Position numbers and translations under genes: made by a program | Assembly (NCBI GenBank): GCA_002369295.1 | Contig: DFDR01000236.1 | Location: 14,963-33,436 of the forward strand | Direction of reading: 5' to 3' | DNA: 18,474 nucleotides | Origin: Desulfovibrionaceae bacterium UBA3823 | Lineage (GTDB): Bacteria > Desulfobacterota > Desulfovibrionia > Desulfovibrionales > Desulfovibrionaceae | Shown: positions 6,898-13,576 of the stretch, in pieces | Numbering within the stretch: position 1 is the first letter of the stretch | How the letters are laid out: each line of letters starts with the position of its first letter | The notes under the pieces: generated by a model | The model's database searches: none | What the model saw: the letters and a program-made list of their open reading frames with translations, nothing else | What the model was told of the DNA's origin: nothing

Positions 6898-8670
6898 CTA
6901 TGCTTCCTGGGAGGACGGCGCGCCGTCGTGGCCCTGCGGGGCCTGGCCCTCTCCGCCGCCTTTGCCGGAGCCTCCGCCATGGCCGCGGCGGCGCGGACGG
7001 TGCCTGCGCCGGGACGTGCCCTTGCCTGCGCCTTCGGCGTTTTGGCCCTCGCCGCCTTCGGGGGCGCGTTCAAGGCCGTCTTCCGGCTGCGCCTGCGCTG
7101 GTGCCTGTGCCTGGCGGTCCTGGCTGTGCTGGCCACTCTGGCTGCCCTGGCTGTCCTGGCGCTCGCCCCCGTCCTGGCGGCGCCTGCGCTTGCGGGAGGA
7201 CTTTTTGCGGGGCTCGGCTTCGGCGTGCGTCTTGGGCAGCCTGCTTTCGTTGAGCGTGCCCTGGCGGCAGGCGTCCAGCAGCATGGCGAGCAGATTGATG
7301 CCCTCGCTGTCGCCTTCGTCGTCCTGGGAGGGGGCGGCCAGATCGCGGGCCAGCTGCACGTAGCGCTGGGCGCGGACCCGTTCGAGCCCGGTCAGATTGC
7401 GGTAGCGCGACTCCAGCTGGGCCATGAGCCTGTTGGACACCACCTTGGCAACGTCCTCGTCCGTGGGATCCTTCATTTCCATCAGCGCCAGGCTGTAGTG
7501 CTTCGAGATGCGCTCAAGCTCCATGCGCTCCATAATGTCCACGAGGGAGACCACCGTTCCGGCGGCGCCAGCGCGGCCAGTGCGGCCCGCGCGGTGGATG
7601 TAGCTTTCGTGGTCTTCCGGCGGTTCGTAGAGGAAGACGTGGGAGAGGGCGGGGATGTCGATGCCTCTGGCCGCCACGTCGGTGGCCACCAGAAAGCGCA
7701 CCTGGCCCGTGCGCACCTTGGCCATGACTTCCTCCCTGCGGCTCTGCGTGAGGTCGGCGGAGAGCTCGTCGGCGTTGTAGCCGAAGCCCTGCAGCACGCC
7801 GCACACGTAGTGGACGTTGGCCTTGGTGTTGCAGAAGATGATGGCCGAGGCCGGGTTTTCCATCTCGATGATGCGCACGAGCGCCCGGTCCTTGTCCATG
7901 GGCTTCACGCTGCAGAAGTAGTGCTGCACCTCCGCCACGTACACTTCCTTCTGGGAGAGGGAGAGCATGGAGGGCTCGGTCATGAACTCGGCCGCGAGGT
8001 TGAGCACGTGCGGCGGATAGGTCGCGGAGAAGAGGCCCGTGTGGATGCGGTGGCGGGGGAGATACTTCTGAATCTCCTTCATGTCGGGGTAGAAGCCGAT
8101 GGAAAGCATGCGGTCGGCTTCGTCGAAGACCAGCATCCGGATGCCCGAAAGATCCAGGGAACGGCGCAGGATGTGGTCGAGCACGCGCCCCGGGGTGCCG
8201 ATGATGAGCTGGGCGCCGTCCTTGAGTGCGTCGAGCTGCTTTTTGTAGCCAACGCCGCCGTAGAGCGCGATGGGAGCGCATCCGGTGCCTTCGAGCAGGG
8301 TCTGCGCCTCCTTCTCCACCTGCAGGGCGAGCTCTCTGGTGGGCACCAGCACAAGCGCCTGGGGGTGCCTGGCGTCGGCCTTGAGCACGGGCAGCATGGG
8401 AAGCAGATAGCAGCCAGTCTTGCCGGATCCCGTCCGGGACTGGATCATGATGTCCCTGCCGTCCATGAGGTAGGGCAGGGCGAGGGACTGCACGGGCATG
8501 AGGCTGGTCCAGCCGGCGCGCTGGCAGGCTTCCTGCATGACTGGGGGCAGGCCGTCGATCTGCACGGGCGGGAGGGCGTTTTCTGGCTCTTGAATGTCGA
8601 GGGCGCCGGCGTTCTGAACGGCTTCTTCGGCAGGCTGCAGGCTAGCTTCGTCAATATTGTTTTCGGGCAT
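6898..8670 (-). CDS. DEAD-box ATP-dependent RNA helicase with basic, low-complexity tail
   Basis: This cytoplasmic RNA helicase of the RhlE/DeaD type probably remodels mRNA or ribosome assembly intermediates. From ATG 8670 the product is 590 residues. The core shows the Q-motif region (GWTSLMPVQ, 53-61), motif I SRTGSGKT (78-85), PTRELA (110-115), TPGR (159-162), DEAD (183-186), SAT (215-217), the ATDVAARGID segment (329-338) and HRAGRTGRAG (359-368). From about 485 to the end it is an Arg/Lys- and Gln/Gly-rich disordered tail with RKRRRR and RRRHRPRRR clusters, likely an RNA-binding extension. The frame is open for 38 more codons upstream, but those residues resemble no helicase N-terminus. 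Which subfamily it belongs to cannot be settled by eye. Confidence 0.93.
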   Translation of the reverse strand: MPENNIDEASLQPAEEAVQNAGALDIQEPENALPPVQIDGLPPVMQEACQRAGWTSLMPVQSLALPYLMDGRDIMIQSRTGSGKTGCYLLPMLPVLKADARHPQALVLVPTRELALQVEKEAQTLLEGTGCAPIALYGGVGYKKQLDALKDGAQLIIGTPGRVLDHILRRSLDLSGIRMLVFDEADRMLSIGFYPDMKEIQKYLPRHRIHTGLFSATYPPHVLNLAAEFMTEPSMLSLSQKEVYVAEVQHYFCSVKPMDKDRALVRIIEMENPASAIIFCNTKANVHYVCGVLQGFGYNADELSADLTQSRREEVMAKVRTGQVRFLVATDVAARGIDIPALSHVFLYEPPEDHESYIHRAGRTGRAGAAGTVVSLVDIMERMELERISKHYSLALMEMKDPTDEDVAKVVSNRLMAQLESRYRNLTGLERVRAQRYVQLARDLAAPSQDDEGDSEGINLLAMLLDACRQGTLNESRLPKTHAEAEPRKKSSRKRRRRQDGGERQDSQGSQSGQHSQDRQAQAPAQAQPEDGLERAPEGGEGQNAEGAGKGTSRRRHRPRRRGHGGGSGKGGGEGQAPQGHDGAPSSQEA

Positions 8671-9052
8671 GGCGTATCCAGATTGGGGTGACGGGTAAAA
8701 AAACAGCAGGGAAAAGCTCGCAAGCGTCCCTGCATGCACGAAAAATTCCGCGCACACCCTGCCACAGATGGGGGGCTTTCGCAAGACTGGGCGCAGTCCG
8801 CAGGGCAGGGCGGGGATCCAGCGCCCCCCCCTGAGGCGCCGGCGCGCCCCTCCCGCAGGCTATTCTGCGCGCAGGGCCCCTTCCTGTCTGGGGCAGACGG
8901 GCCTTGGCCTGCGGATCGCCGCGCGGCCTGCTCCAGCCTTCCTGTCCGTCTTCCAGGAAAGTGCTGACGAAAGGGGCGCTTCGGCGCATGCCTCAGTTGC
9001 TTCCTGAATAATGGCAGGAAGGCTGGGCTGGAGCCGAAGTGCCCAGCGTCGC
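8671..9052. other. Gene-free stretch between helicase and Rrf2 regulator
   Basis: No credible coding frame is visible in these 382 bp. The stretch must hold the helicase leader and promoter and the 3' end of the upstream Rrf2 transcript. An imperfect inverted repeat is present: the left arm GCTCCAGCCTTCCTG (8930-8944) is mirrored at 9015-9034 with an extra GCTGG. TTCCTG (9001-9006) and CAGGAA (9015-9020) form a small inner hairpin. None has a clear T-tract, so a terminator role for the Rrf2 gene is only possible. I see no tRNA or known riboswitch pattern. Confidence 0.5.
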
Positions 9053-9505
9053 CTAGTCTTCGTTTTCAGGTCCCAGGAGGGGCGAAGGGTGCGCTTCGGC
9101 ACCCTTCTGCGAGTCCAGAAAGTCCTCTAGCGTAATGTTGTTCAGCACGCTGTAGACATCCGCCTCCATTTTTTCAAAGGACTTCTTCAGCGGACAGTCT
9201 TCGCTGCTGGCGCAGACTTCGTTGTCTTTCTTGCACTTGAGCGTGAAGCCTCCCTCCATGAGATCGACGAGGCATCCAAAGGTAATGTTCGATGGCGACA
9301 GCCGCAGGTAGTAGCCTCCGTTGGCCCCCCTGACGCTGTCGGTAATGCCGAGGATGCGGAGCTTGCGGAGGAGCTTTTCAGCGAACTGCTGGCTGATGCC
9401 TGTCTTCCGCGAAATCTTCTGAGCCGATGCAGGCGAGGAGGCGCTATGGTGCGTCAGGAAGAGCAGAATCCTAGCCGCATAGCGGGTTTGGGCAGAAAGT
9501 CTCAT
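9053..9505 (-). CDS. Rrf2-family transcription regulator with IscR-like cysteine triad
   Basis: This is a winged-helix DNA-binding regulator of 150 residues, the normal Rrf2 length. The N-terminus MRLSAQTRYAARILLFL, the recognition region (ISQQFAEKLLRKLR, 37-50) and the wing VRGANGGYYL (58-67) are typical of the family. Cys91, Cys98 and Cys104 give a C-x6-C-x5-C array at the place where IscR (Cys92/98/104) and NsrR hold an Fe-S cluster; Cys78 is extra. I therefore infer Fe-S-dependent sensing of iron-sulfur status, redox state or nitric oxide, but the ligand is unknown. ATG 9505 has GGAG about 7 nt upstream. Its upstream region holds a CRP/FNR-like site and one copy of the shared palindrome. 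Confidence 0.93.
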   Translation of the reverse strand: MRLSAQTRYAARILLFLTHHSASSPASAQKISRKTGISQQFAEKLLRKLRILGITDSVRGANGGYYLRLSPSNITFGCLVDLMEGGFTLKCKKDNEVCASSEDCPLKKSFEKMEADVYSVLNNITLEDFLDSQKGAEAHPSPLLGPENED

Positions 9506-9641
9506 AGAGGAGCTCCGGGAAAGAAGGCGTTAACGTGGTCGCGCAGGCCGCAAAGAGGGAACTATCCCTCCCCTGCCACTCTTCTATCAAAGAACAGTTC
9601 GAGAAAAAACAGAAAAGTGAAAAAAGAAAATATGTTTTAGG

Positions 9642-9659
9642 TTGTGAAAAAAATCACGC
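9642..9659. promoter_or_regulatory. CRP/FNR (HcpR)- or Rex-like operator candidate
   Basis: TTGTGA - six A - TCACGC. The left half-site is a perfect TTGTGA, and the right half keeps TCAC of the ideal TCACAA at exactly the 6-bp spacing of CRP/FNR-family sites such as HcpR. It also resembles the Rex consensus TTGTGAA-N4-TTCACAA, with three right-half mismatches. It lies 137 bp upstream of the Rrf2 start at 9505, within the AT-rich segment. Confidence 0.45.
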
Positions 9660-9696
9660 TATCTTAGAGTGCTTGTGTTGCTCTGAAGACATAAAC

Positions 9697-9715
9697 AATC
9701 AAGACTGTTTTTGTC
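9697..9715 (-). promoter_or_regulatory. Copy 1 of shared palindromic motif, upstream of the (-) Rrf2 gene
   Basis: On the minus strand this reads GACAAAAACAGTCTTGATT. Its core GAC-N7-GTC with A-rich centre, followed by TT(G)ATT, matches copies at 10488-10505 and 14709-14726. It lies about 190 bp upstream of the Rrf2 start at 9505, pointing in that gene's direction. It is inferred to be an operator. Confidence 0.5.
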
Positions 9716-10045
9716 GACTTTTTCTTTGGCAATGCTGAGTTGCTCGATACCCTAGGGCGGGCGACAGTGGGCTTATTGAGGCGAAGAGCATGTTTGCGAA
9801 ACCTCGTAGCTTGCACACGGTGCCTAGGCGAGCGCAGGTCTTAGACAACTACCAGAATTCATGTTGATTTTTTTGAGGCGCTGGGCCATTCCATCCGAAA
9901 TCATGCATCAAAAGCTGGCTTTTGACCTTGCTGGCCTTTTAACATGCTGATTTTTTATGGTAAAGCACCGCCTTGCACAAATATCGAATTTTTTGAGAGG
10001 AATTCCAGCACAACAGACAGACGCGATGGAAGACGCAGGGGAAAA

Positions 10046-10136
10046 GGCCGGCACAGCGCGGTGCGCAATCCCTTCGAGAGGGATGCCGGCAGGCCATGCG
10101 TTCGGCGGCATGGCGTGAGACGTTAAGGCGATCGCC
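10046..10136. other. Cluster of perfect hairpins; three-way-junction candidate
   Basis: GCCGGC (10047-10052) pairs with GCCGGC (10085-10090) and encloses two hairpins: GCGC-GGT-GCGC (10056-10066) and ATCCCT-TCGAG-AGGGAT (10068-10084). This is a neat three-way junction with almost no unpaired bases. It is followed at once by GCCATGC (10093-10099) with GCATGGC (10108-10114) around an 8-nt loop, and by the perfect palindrome GGCGATCGCC (10127-10136). Either strand could be transcribed. It may be a small structured RNA or a protein-binding DNA site; I recognise no known family. Confidence 0.4.
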
Positions 10137-10421
10137 AGCGCGAGGCAAAAGGCGTGTGGCATCGCTGCAGGACATGTGGCCAGCGGGCGGGACAGAAGGG
10201 ATGCTTGGGAAAAAATCACAAGCTGAGGCTGGCGACGCTTCGGCCTGGGGCTCCCAGCGGAAAGACGGTCAGCAGCTTGCTGGATGCACCTGCGTCATGT
10301 CGCAAGCTCTCGGTATCACCCCACAGAGACTGCAGGCTCTACGCTGCATCGGGGGGCGCGGACTGCTGGCAGCAGAGGACAAGGAATGACGCGGAGAGGC
10401 GACGTGGCTTCAATGAATACT

Positions 10422-10449
10422 GGACTTTTTTAGTTGGATTTTTTAGTGG
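10422..10449 (-). promoter_or_regulatory. Two tandem partial copies of the shared motif upstream of the (+) Rrf2 gene
   Basis: GGACTTTTTTAGT (10422-10434) and GGATTTTTTAGT (10436-10447) are near-identical direct repeats 14 bp apart. The first is the exact inverse of ACTAAAAAAGTC in the full site 54 bp further on. They suggest several bound regulator dimers upstream of the Rrf2 promoter. Confidence 0.45.
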
Positions 10450-10485
10450 ATCAGAACAATGCGCTTGGCTGTGGCCCTTTGAATC

Positions 10486-10515
10486 TTGACTAAAAAAGTC
10501 TTATTAAGCTAACTC
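10486..10515 (+). promoter_or_regulatory. Putative promoter with overlapping palindromic operator (copy 2)
   Basis: TTGACT (10486-10491) is a good -35 box; TAACTC (10510-10515) at an 18-bp spacing is a weak -10. GACTAAAAAAGTCTTATT (10488-10505) begins inside the -35 box and contains the perfect palindrome GACT-AAAAA-AGTC. It matches the site at 14709-14726 at 16 of 18 positions. An operator placed here would fit autorepression of the Rrf2 gene at 10555. Confidence 0.5.
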
Positions 10516-10524
10516 TCTCAGCAC

Positions 10525-10541
10525 GAGGCTTTTAGAGCCTC
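10525..10541 (+). other. Leader hairpin next to the Rrf2 ribosome-binding site
   Basis: GAGGCT (10525-10530) and AGCCTC (10536-10541) form a perfect 6-bp stem around TTTAG, ending 3 nt before the AAGG (10545-10548) that serves the start at 10555. It may affect translation or be an additional DNA operator. Confidence 0.35.
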
Positions 10542-10554
10542 TGAAAGGTCTGGT

Positions 10555-11082
10555 ATGCGGATATCCATCATTACATGCTACGCCATGGAGCTGCTTGTCT
10601 GCCTTGCGGAGCGGGGCAACGAACATCCGAGTTCGGCGTCTGAGCTGGCGGAATGCACCGGCGTTTCCGACAGGTTTACGCAGCGCATCATGCGTCTGCT
10701 TCAGCTGGCCGGCATTGTCCGGAGCGTTCGGGGCATTGCCGGGGGCTTCCTGCTGGACATGGCGCCGGACGAGATTTCCGTCGCCAAGGTCATGCAGGCC
10801 GTCGAGGGGAAGCTTACCCTGCCCGAGAAGGCCAGAAGCGTGACGGCTGGGCTTGCTGTTGCCGTTCTGGAAAAGGCTGCCGAGGAGATCAAGGCGTCGC
10901 TGGAAAAGATCACGCTGGAGGAGGCATGCAATAGTTGCAGTTCTTCTCCAGCAGCTAATTCAGACAGCGAGTCTTCACAAGAAGCTCCTGCGGAGGTGAC
11001 ACATGGAAGAAAAACTTGTTCTCTTGGTCGACAGCGATGTTTCAAGCCTCGAGCGACTTCAAGAAATCCTGGAAAAAAATAA
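10555..11082 (+). CDS. Rrf2-family regulator lacking the central cysteine cluster
   Basis: This 175-residue winged-helix regulator shows the family order: MRISIITCYAMELLVCLAER, a helix-turn-helix with VSDRFTQRIMRLLQLAG (37-53), and the wing VRSVRGIAGGFLL (55-67). Unlike the gene at 9053 it has no cysteines between residues 35 and 124, where Fe-S-binding members carry their triad. Cys125 and Cys128 sit in a CNSC pair after the long helix, and Cys155 and Cys162 in the tail. About 50 residues extend past the usual end; the last 26 codons overlap the next gene. In D. vulgaris a similar regulator (Rrf2) sits with a response regulator (Rrf1) after the hmc operon. Here the order is reversed, and I infer a role in controlling the nearby redox operon. 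Confidence 0.88.
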   Translation: MRISIITCYAMELLVCLAERGNEHPSSASELAECTGVSDRFTQRIMRLLQLAGIVRSVRGIAGGFLLDMAPDEISVAKVMQAVEGKLTLPEKARSVTAGLAVAVLEKAAEEIKASLEKITLEEACNSCSSSPAANSDSESSQEAPAEVTHGRKTCSLGRQRCFKPRATSRNPGKK

Positions 11083-11368
11083 GTATCAGGTTCGTGCTGT
11101 CCAATCGGGCGATCAGGCAATCAGCTTCATGAACAGCACGAAACCTGACTGTGTTGTCTTCGAGGTGGATCTGCCGGGCATGTCGGGGACTATCATGTAC
11201 AGCAAGATCAGGCGTTCGCCTGAATTGAAGGACATTCCCTGCGTTGTCTGTAGCAGTGTCGGTCCGCGTCCTGTGGACTTCGGAACTGGCATTCCGGTCC
11301 TCCGCAAGGACTGCAGCGAGGCAGAGTTCCTCGAGACCGTGAATACGGCGGTTGGCATCGCCGTATAA
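11003..11368 (+). CDS. Stand-alone receiver (Rrf1-like) protein with Glu at the phospho-acceptor site
   Basis: The 121 residues make up a single CheY-like receiver domain with no output domain. The strand and acidic pocket LLVDSD (7-12), the beta-3 segment VVFEVDLPGMSG (51-62), the beta-4 segment IPCVVCSS (78-85) and the conserved Lys102 align with CheY. The residue aligned to CheY Asp57 is Glu54. The position after the first pocket Asp is Ser11, Ser84 replaces the usual Thr, and the Pro after the Lys is Asp103. A strong GGAGGTGA (10992-10999) supports ATG 11003, so it overlaps the Rrf2 gene by 80 nt in another frame and is probably co-translated with it. It likely works with that regulator; phosphorylation is doubtful. 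Confidence 0.88.
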   Translation: MEEKLVLLVDSDVSSLERLQEILEKNKYQVRAVQSGDQAISFMNSTKPDCVVFEVDLPGMSGTIMYSKIRRSPELKDIPCVVCSSVGPRPVDFGTGIPVLRKDCSEAEFLETVNTAVGIAV

Positions 11369-11374
11369 GGTTGC

Positions 11375-11388
11375 TGCGCCTAGGCGCA
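11375..11388. repeat. 14-bp perfect palindrome after the receiver gene
   Basis: TGCGCCTAGGCGCA is identical on both strands. It lies 7 bp past the receiver stop and just before a longer terminator hairpin, so it may be an additional termination or processing element. Confidence 0.5.
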
Positions 11389-11396
11389 TGGTTTCT

Positions 11397-11428
11397 CCCG
11401 GCGCAGGAGCAGGCACTCCTGCGCCGGG
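11397..11428. terminator. Strong hairpin between convergent receiver and Fe-S subunit genes
   Basis: CCCGGCGCAGGAG (11397-11409) pairs perfectly over 13 bp with CTCCTGCGCCGGG (11416-11428) around CAGGCA. T-tracts are short on both strands, but the position between converging gene ends (11368 and 11438) fits a shared terminator. Confidence 0.75.
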
Positions 11429-11437
11429 TTGAGGGGG

Positions 11438-12823
11438 CTATTCGGTAACGTGCTCGATGTGGTCGGGGACTTCGACCATGCTAATGAGCAGAGGCTTCAG
11501 GAAGGACCACTTGATGGTCTTGATTTCATAGACTTCAAACATGTCGCGGATGGCGTCCCAGCAGTTGTGGCAGGGGGCGACGACGAGCTCCGCGCCCGTG
11601 TTCTGAATCTGGTCCAGCTTGTTCTTGAGGCCCACGTTGCGCCACTGGCGGTAGCGGCCGATGCCGTTGAGGCCGCCTCCGCCGCCGCAGCAGTAGTTGT
11701 GGTCGCCCTTGGGCGTCATTTCGCGGAAGTCCTCGCAGATGTAGGACATGATCTCACGGGTGTACTTGCCGAGGCCATGGTTCCTGACATAGTTGCAGGA
11801 GTCCTGCAGGGTGACGGGGCCTTTGAGCTTCTTGGCCGGATCAATCTTGAGCTTGCCTTCGCGCAGGGCGTGGGCAACCCATTCCACGTAGTGGTAGAAG
11901 GGCACCGGCGGGTCGCCGGACTCCTGGCCGCACCAGTAGGGGCCTTCCACGACTGTCGCCCTGTGGGCGTGGCCGCATTCCGTGCCGACGACCGACTTGG
12001 GATTCAGGCGCTTGATGGCATCGTAGATGCGCTGCGTGTTCATCTTGCAGCCTTCCCAGTCGCCTGCGAACATGGTCAGGGAGGTGTTTTCCCAGCCTGA
12101 GCTGGGGACGGTCCAGTTCTCGCCGGCAATGTGAAAGAGGATGGCCGTCTCGGCGATGTCGTTGGGATAGTGCTTCACTTCGCGGGCATTGAGAATGTAC
12201 ATGATGTCGGCATTCTCCTTGTCCACGGGGATGGTCAGGCCGGGCCACTCCTCGGCGCTCTCCTCGGCCATCCAGTCGCAGGTGTCCACGAAATCCTCTT
12301 CGGTGACGTCCATCTGCGCGTGATAGACGCGGTGCATGCCAGAGCCGATCTTCATTTCCCACGGGATGAAGCCGAGCTTGAAGAGCACGCCCCTGAAGAA
12401 GCTCATCATGACGCCTGTGTCGATGCCAAGCGGGCAGTAGACGCCGCAGCGGTTGCAGCAGGTGCACTTGCCCCAGGCCGTGTCCATGGCGTCCATCATG
12501 AACTTGGCATCGACTTTGCCCTTTCTGCGGATGAGCTCGCCCAGCGTGGACTGGATCTTGTAGGACGGGATCTGGGTGGCGTCCTTGTCGCTGGTAAGCC
12601 AGAAGTGGCAGGCTCTGGCGCACATGCCGCAGTGGGCACAGTTGTTGAGCCAGGTTTTTATCTTGGATGTCATGGAGCTGTTGAGGATGTCCATCACCTT
12701 TTGGGGATCGACGTCAAGCGACTCCATCTGCTTGTAGTATTCGGCGCCGCCCTTGTCGGCCATGAGCTCCTTGAGGCGCTCTTCGGTGTCGATGGGCCTG
12801 CTGTTGCAAAGATTTCCTTCCAT
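11438..12823 (-). CDS. HdrD/HmcF/TmcB-family cytoplasmic Fe-S subunit of a transmembrane redox complex
   Basis: The 461-residue protein is inferred to take electrons from the membrane subunit to a cytoplasmic acceptor. Two ferredoxin-type clusters are visible: C62-x2-C65-x2-C68-x3-C72 and C120-x2-C123-x2-C126-x3-C130, with CP at the second end. One CCG domain follows: C343, C378-C379 (in CCGGGGG) and C418-x2-C421, the pattern that binds a noncubane [4Fe-4S] cluster in HdrB/HdrD. An N-terminal CCG half looks degenerate (Cys259, Cys283, Cys298). The length is close to HmcF and TmcB and shorter than DsrK. It is the last gene of the cluster; no TmcD-like gene follows. The product name beyond the family level is uncertain. 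Confidence 0.88.
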   Translation of the reverse strand: MEGNLCNSRPIDTEERLKELMADKGGAEYYKQMESLDVDPQKVMDILNSSMTSKIKTWLNNCAHCGMCARACHFWLTSDKDATQIPSYKIQSTLGELIRRKGKVDAKFMMDAMDTAWGKCTCCNRCGVYCPLGIDTGVMMSFFRGVLFKLGFIPWEMKIGSGMHRVYHAQMDVTEEDFVDTCDWMAEESAEEWPGLTIPVDKENADIMYILNAREVKHYPNDIAETAILFHIAGENWTVPSSGWENTSLTMFAGDWEGCKMNTQRIYDAIKRLNPKSVVGTECGHAHRATVVEGPYWCGQESGDPPVPFYHYVEWVAHALREGKLKIDPAKKLKGPVTLQDSCNYVRNHGLGKYTREIMSYICEDFREMTPKGDHNYCCGGGGGLNGIGRYRQWRNVGLKNKLDQIQNTGAELVVAPCHNCWDAIRDMFEVYEIKTIKWSFLKPLLISMVEVPDHIEHVTE

Positions 12824-12856
12824 GGTGGGGTTCCCTCTCTGTGTCTCTGAAAGCTG

Positions 12857-13561
12857 TTACCAGTCGAAGACGCCGCCGCGGGTCTGGCCGCCGCGCTTGA
12901 TAGCGTACTCCATGCCCAGCTGGGCCCTCGACATGAAGAAGAGGACGATGTGGGAGAGCTTGGTGAACGGGGCGAGCAGCAGGAAGAGGTTGCCGCAGAC
13001 CAGGTGGACAAGCATGAGTTCCGCACTGTCGGGACAGCAGACCCTGACAAGGAAGCCGGAGACGAACGGAGCGCCCGTCAGGAACAGGATCAGCCAGTCG
13101 GCGCCGCTGGTAAGCGCCTTCTGGAAGGGGCTGACGAGGCGGCGGACGGCGCAGATGCAGACGCCGGCAATGGTGACGGCCGTCAGGACGTCGGCAAAGG
13201 CCAGCGGGAGCATGGGCAGGCAGGCCTCGATGCCGAGCGCCGACTTCAGCAGGACAACGTGTCCGGCCACGAAGAGCGGAACGAGCACGCAGCCCGCATG
13301 CATGCAGAAGAAGACTAGGGTGGTCAGAGGGGCGCTGCGCCAGCCGGCGGTCGCGCCGGGCAGGAGCCACTTGAATATGGATGCGATGATGCCGGGCACG
13401 GACCTGTCGGCATGGTAGCCGTAGGCCACGCGGTCCTTTTTGGCATCGAGGCCGCCGATGTATCTGACGATGTGGAAGAGGCAGCCGAGGACGAAGACGG
13501 CGAGGGCGATCAGCATTCCCGTCCCGGAGAGGAAGCTTATGGCTTGCTGTATTGAAGACAT
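12857..13561 (-). CDS. NarI/HmcE/TmcC-like integral membrane cytochrome b subunit
   Basis: The 234-residue protein has about five membrane segments (near 14-34, 80-104, 112-140, 155-172 and 183-209) and is the likely membrane anchor and electron path. His30, His88, His101, His186 and His204 fall in or beside these segments. The pairs His88/His101 and His186/His204 are spaced as expected for heme b ligands of the nitrate reductase gamma fold. Gene length and position directly before the HdrD-like subunit match HmcE-HmcF and TmcC-TmcB. It begins 15 nt after the cytochrome c gene and ends 33 nt before the Fe-S gene. Heme content is inferred, not shown. Confidence 0.85.
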   Translation of the reverse strand: MSSIQQAISFLSGTGMLIALAVFVLGCLFHIVRYIGGLDAKKDRVAYGYHADRSVPGIIASIFKWLLPGATAGWRSAPLTTLVFFCMHAGCVLVPLFVAGHVVLLKSALGIEACLPMLPLAFADVLTAVTIAGVCICAVRRLVSPFQKALTSGADWLILFLTGAPFVSGFLVRVCCPDSAELMLVHLVCGNLFLLLAPFTKLSHIVLFFMSRAQLGMEYAIKRGGQTRGGVFDW

Positions 13562-13576
13562 GAGTGTGTCCTTGCG

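Larger units (their letters stand above)
9506..10554. other. 1.05-kb gene-free, structured regulatory region between divergent Rrf2 genes
   Basis: No reading frame here has both a plausible start and a recognisable or compositionally convincing protein. The left part (about 9580-9960) and the last 130 bp are AT-rich with many A and T runs, unlike the GC-rich surroundings. The middle (about 10010-10400) is GC-rich and rich in inverted repeats. It contains the operator-like elements listed separately, a hairpin cluster, and loosely similar segments GATTTTTTTGAGGCG (about 9865) and GAATTTTTTGAGAGG (about 9987). It could hide a small RNA, a decayed gene, or simply an extended promoter region. No tRNA, tmRNA, RNase P or common riboswitch pattern was seen. 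Confidence 0.6.

Noticed and set aside
6928..8691. Long open frame (587 codons) on the plus strand opposite the helicase
   Set aside because: It mirrors the GC-rich helicase codons, has no family motifs, and the minus strand shows a complete set of DEAD-box motifs.
9535..9738. Cys-rich 67-codon frame (ending in CLCCSEDINNQDCFC-like sequence)
   Set aside because: Begins at GTG with no Shine-Dalgarno, runs through the AT-rich control region and its operator-like sites, and its Cys pattern matches no family I know.
9740..9850. Possible tRNA, tmRNA or RNase P RNA in the gene-free region
   Set aside because: I found no T-loop GTTCGANNCC with a matching acceptor stem, and no conserved tmRNA or RNase P core sequences.
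9601..9960. CRISPR array or insertion-sequence ends
   Set aside because: The A/T-run repeats are short and irregular, with no constant repeat-spacer period, no transposase frame and no target-site duplication visible.
9908..10219. 103-codon minus-strand frame in the gene-free region
   Set aside because: No ribosome-binding site, no recognisable motif, and it covers the hairpin cluster; composition looks random.
10096..10489. Overlapping plus-strand frames of 97 and 111 codons
   Set aside because: Neither has a Shine-Dalgarno or family resemblance, and they run into the Rrf2 promoter region.
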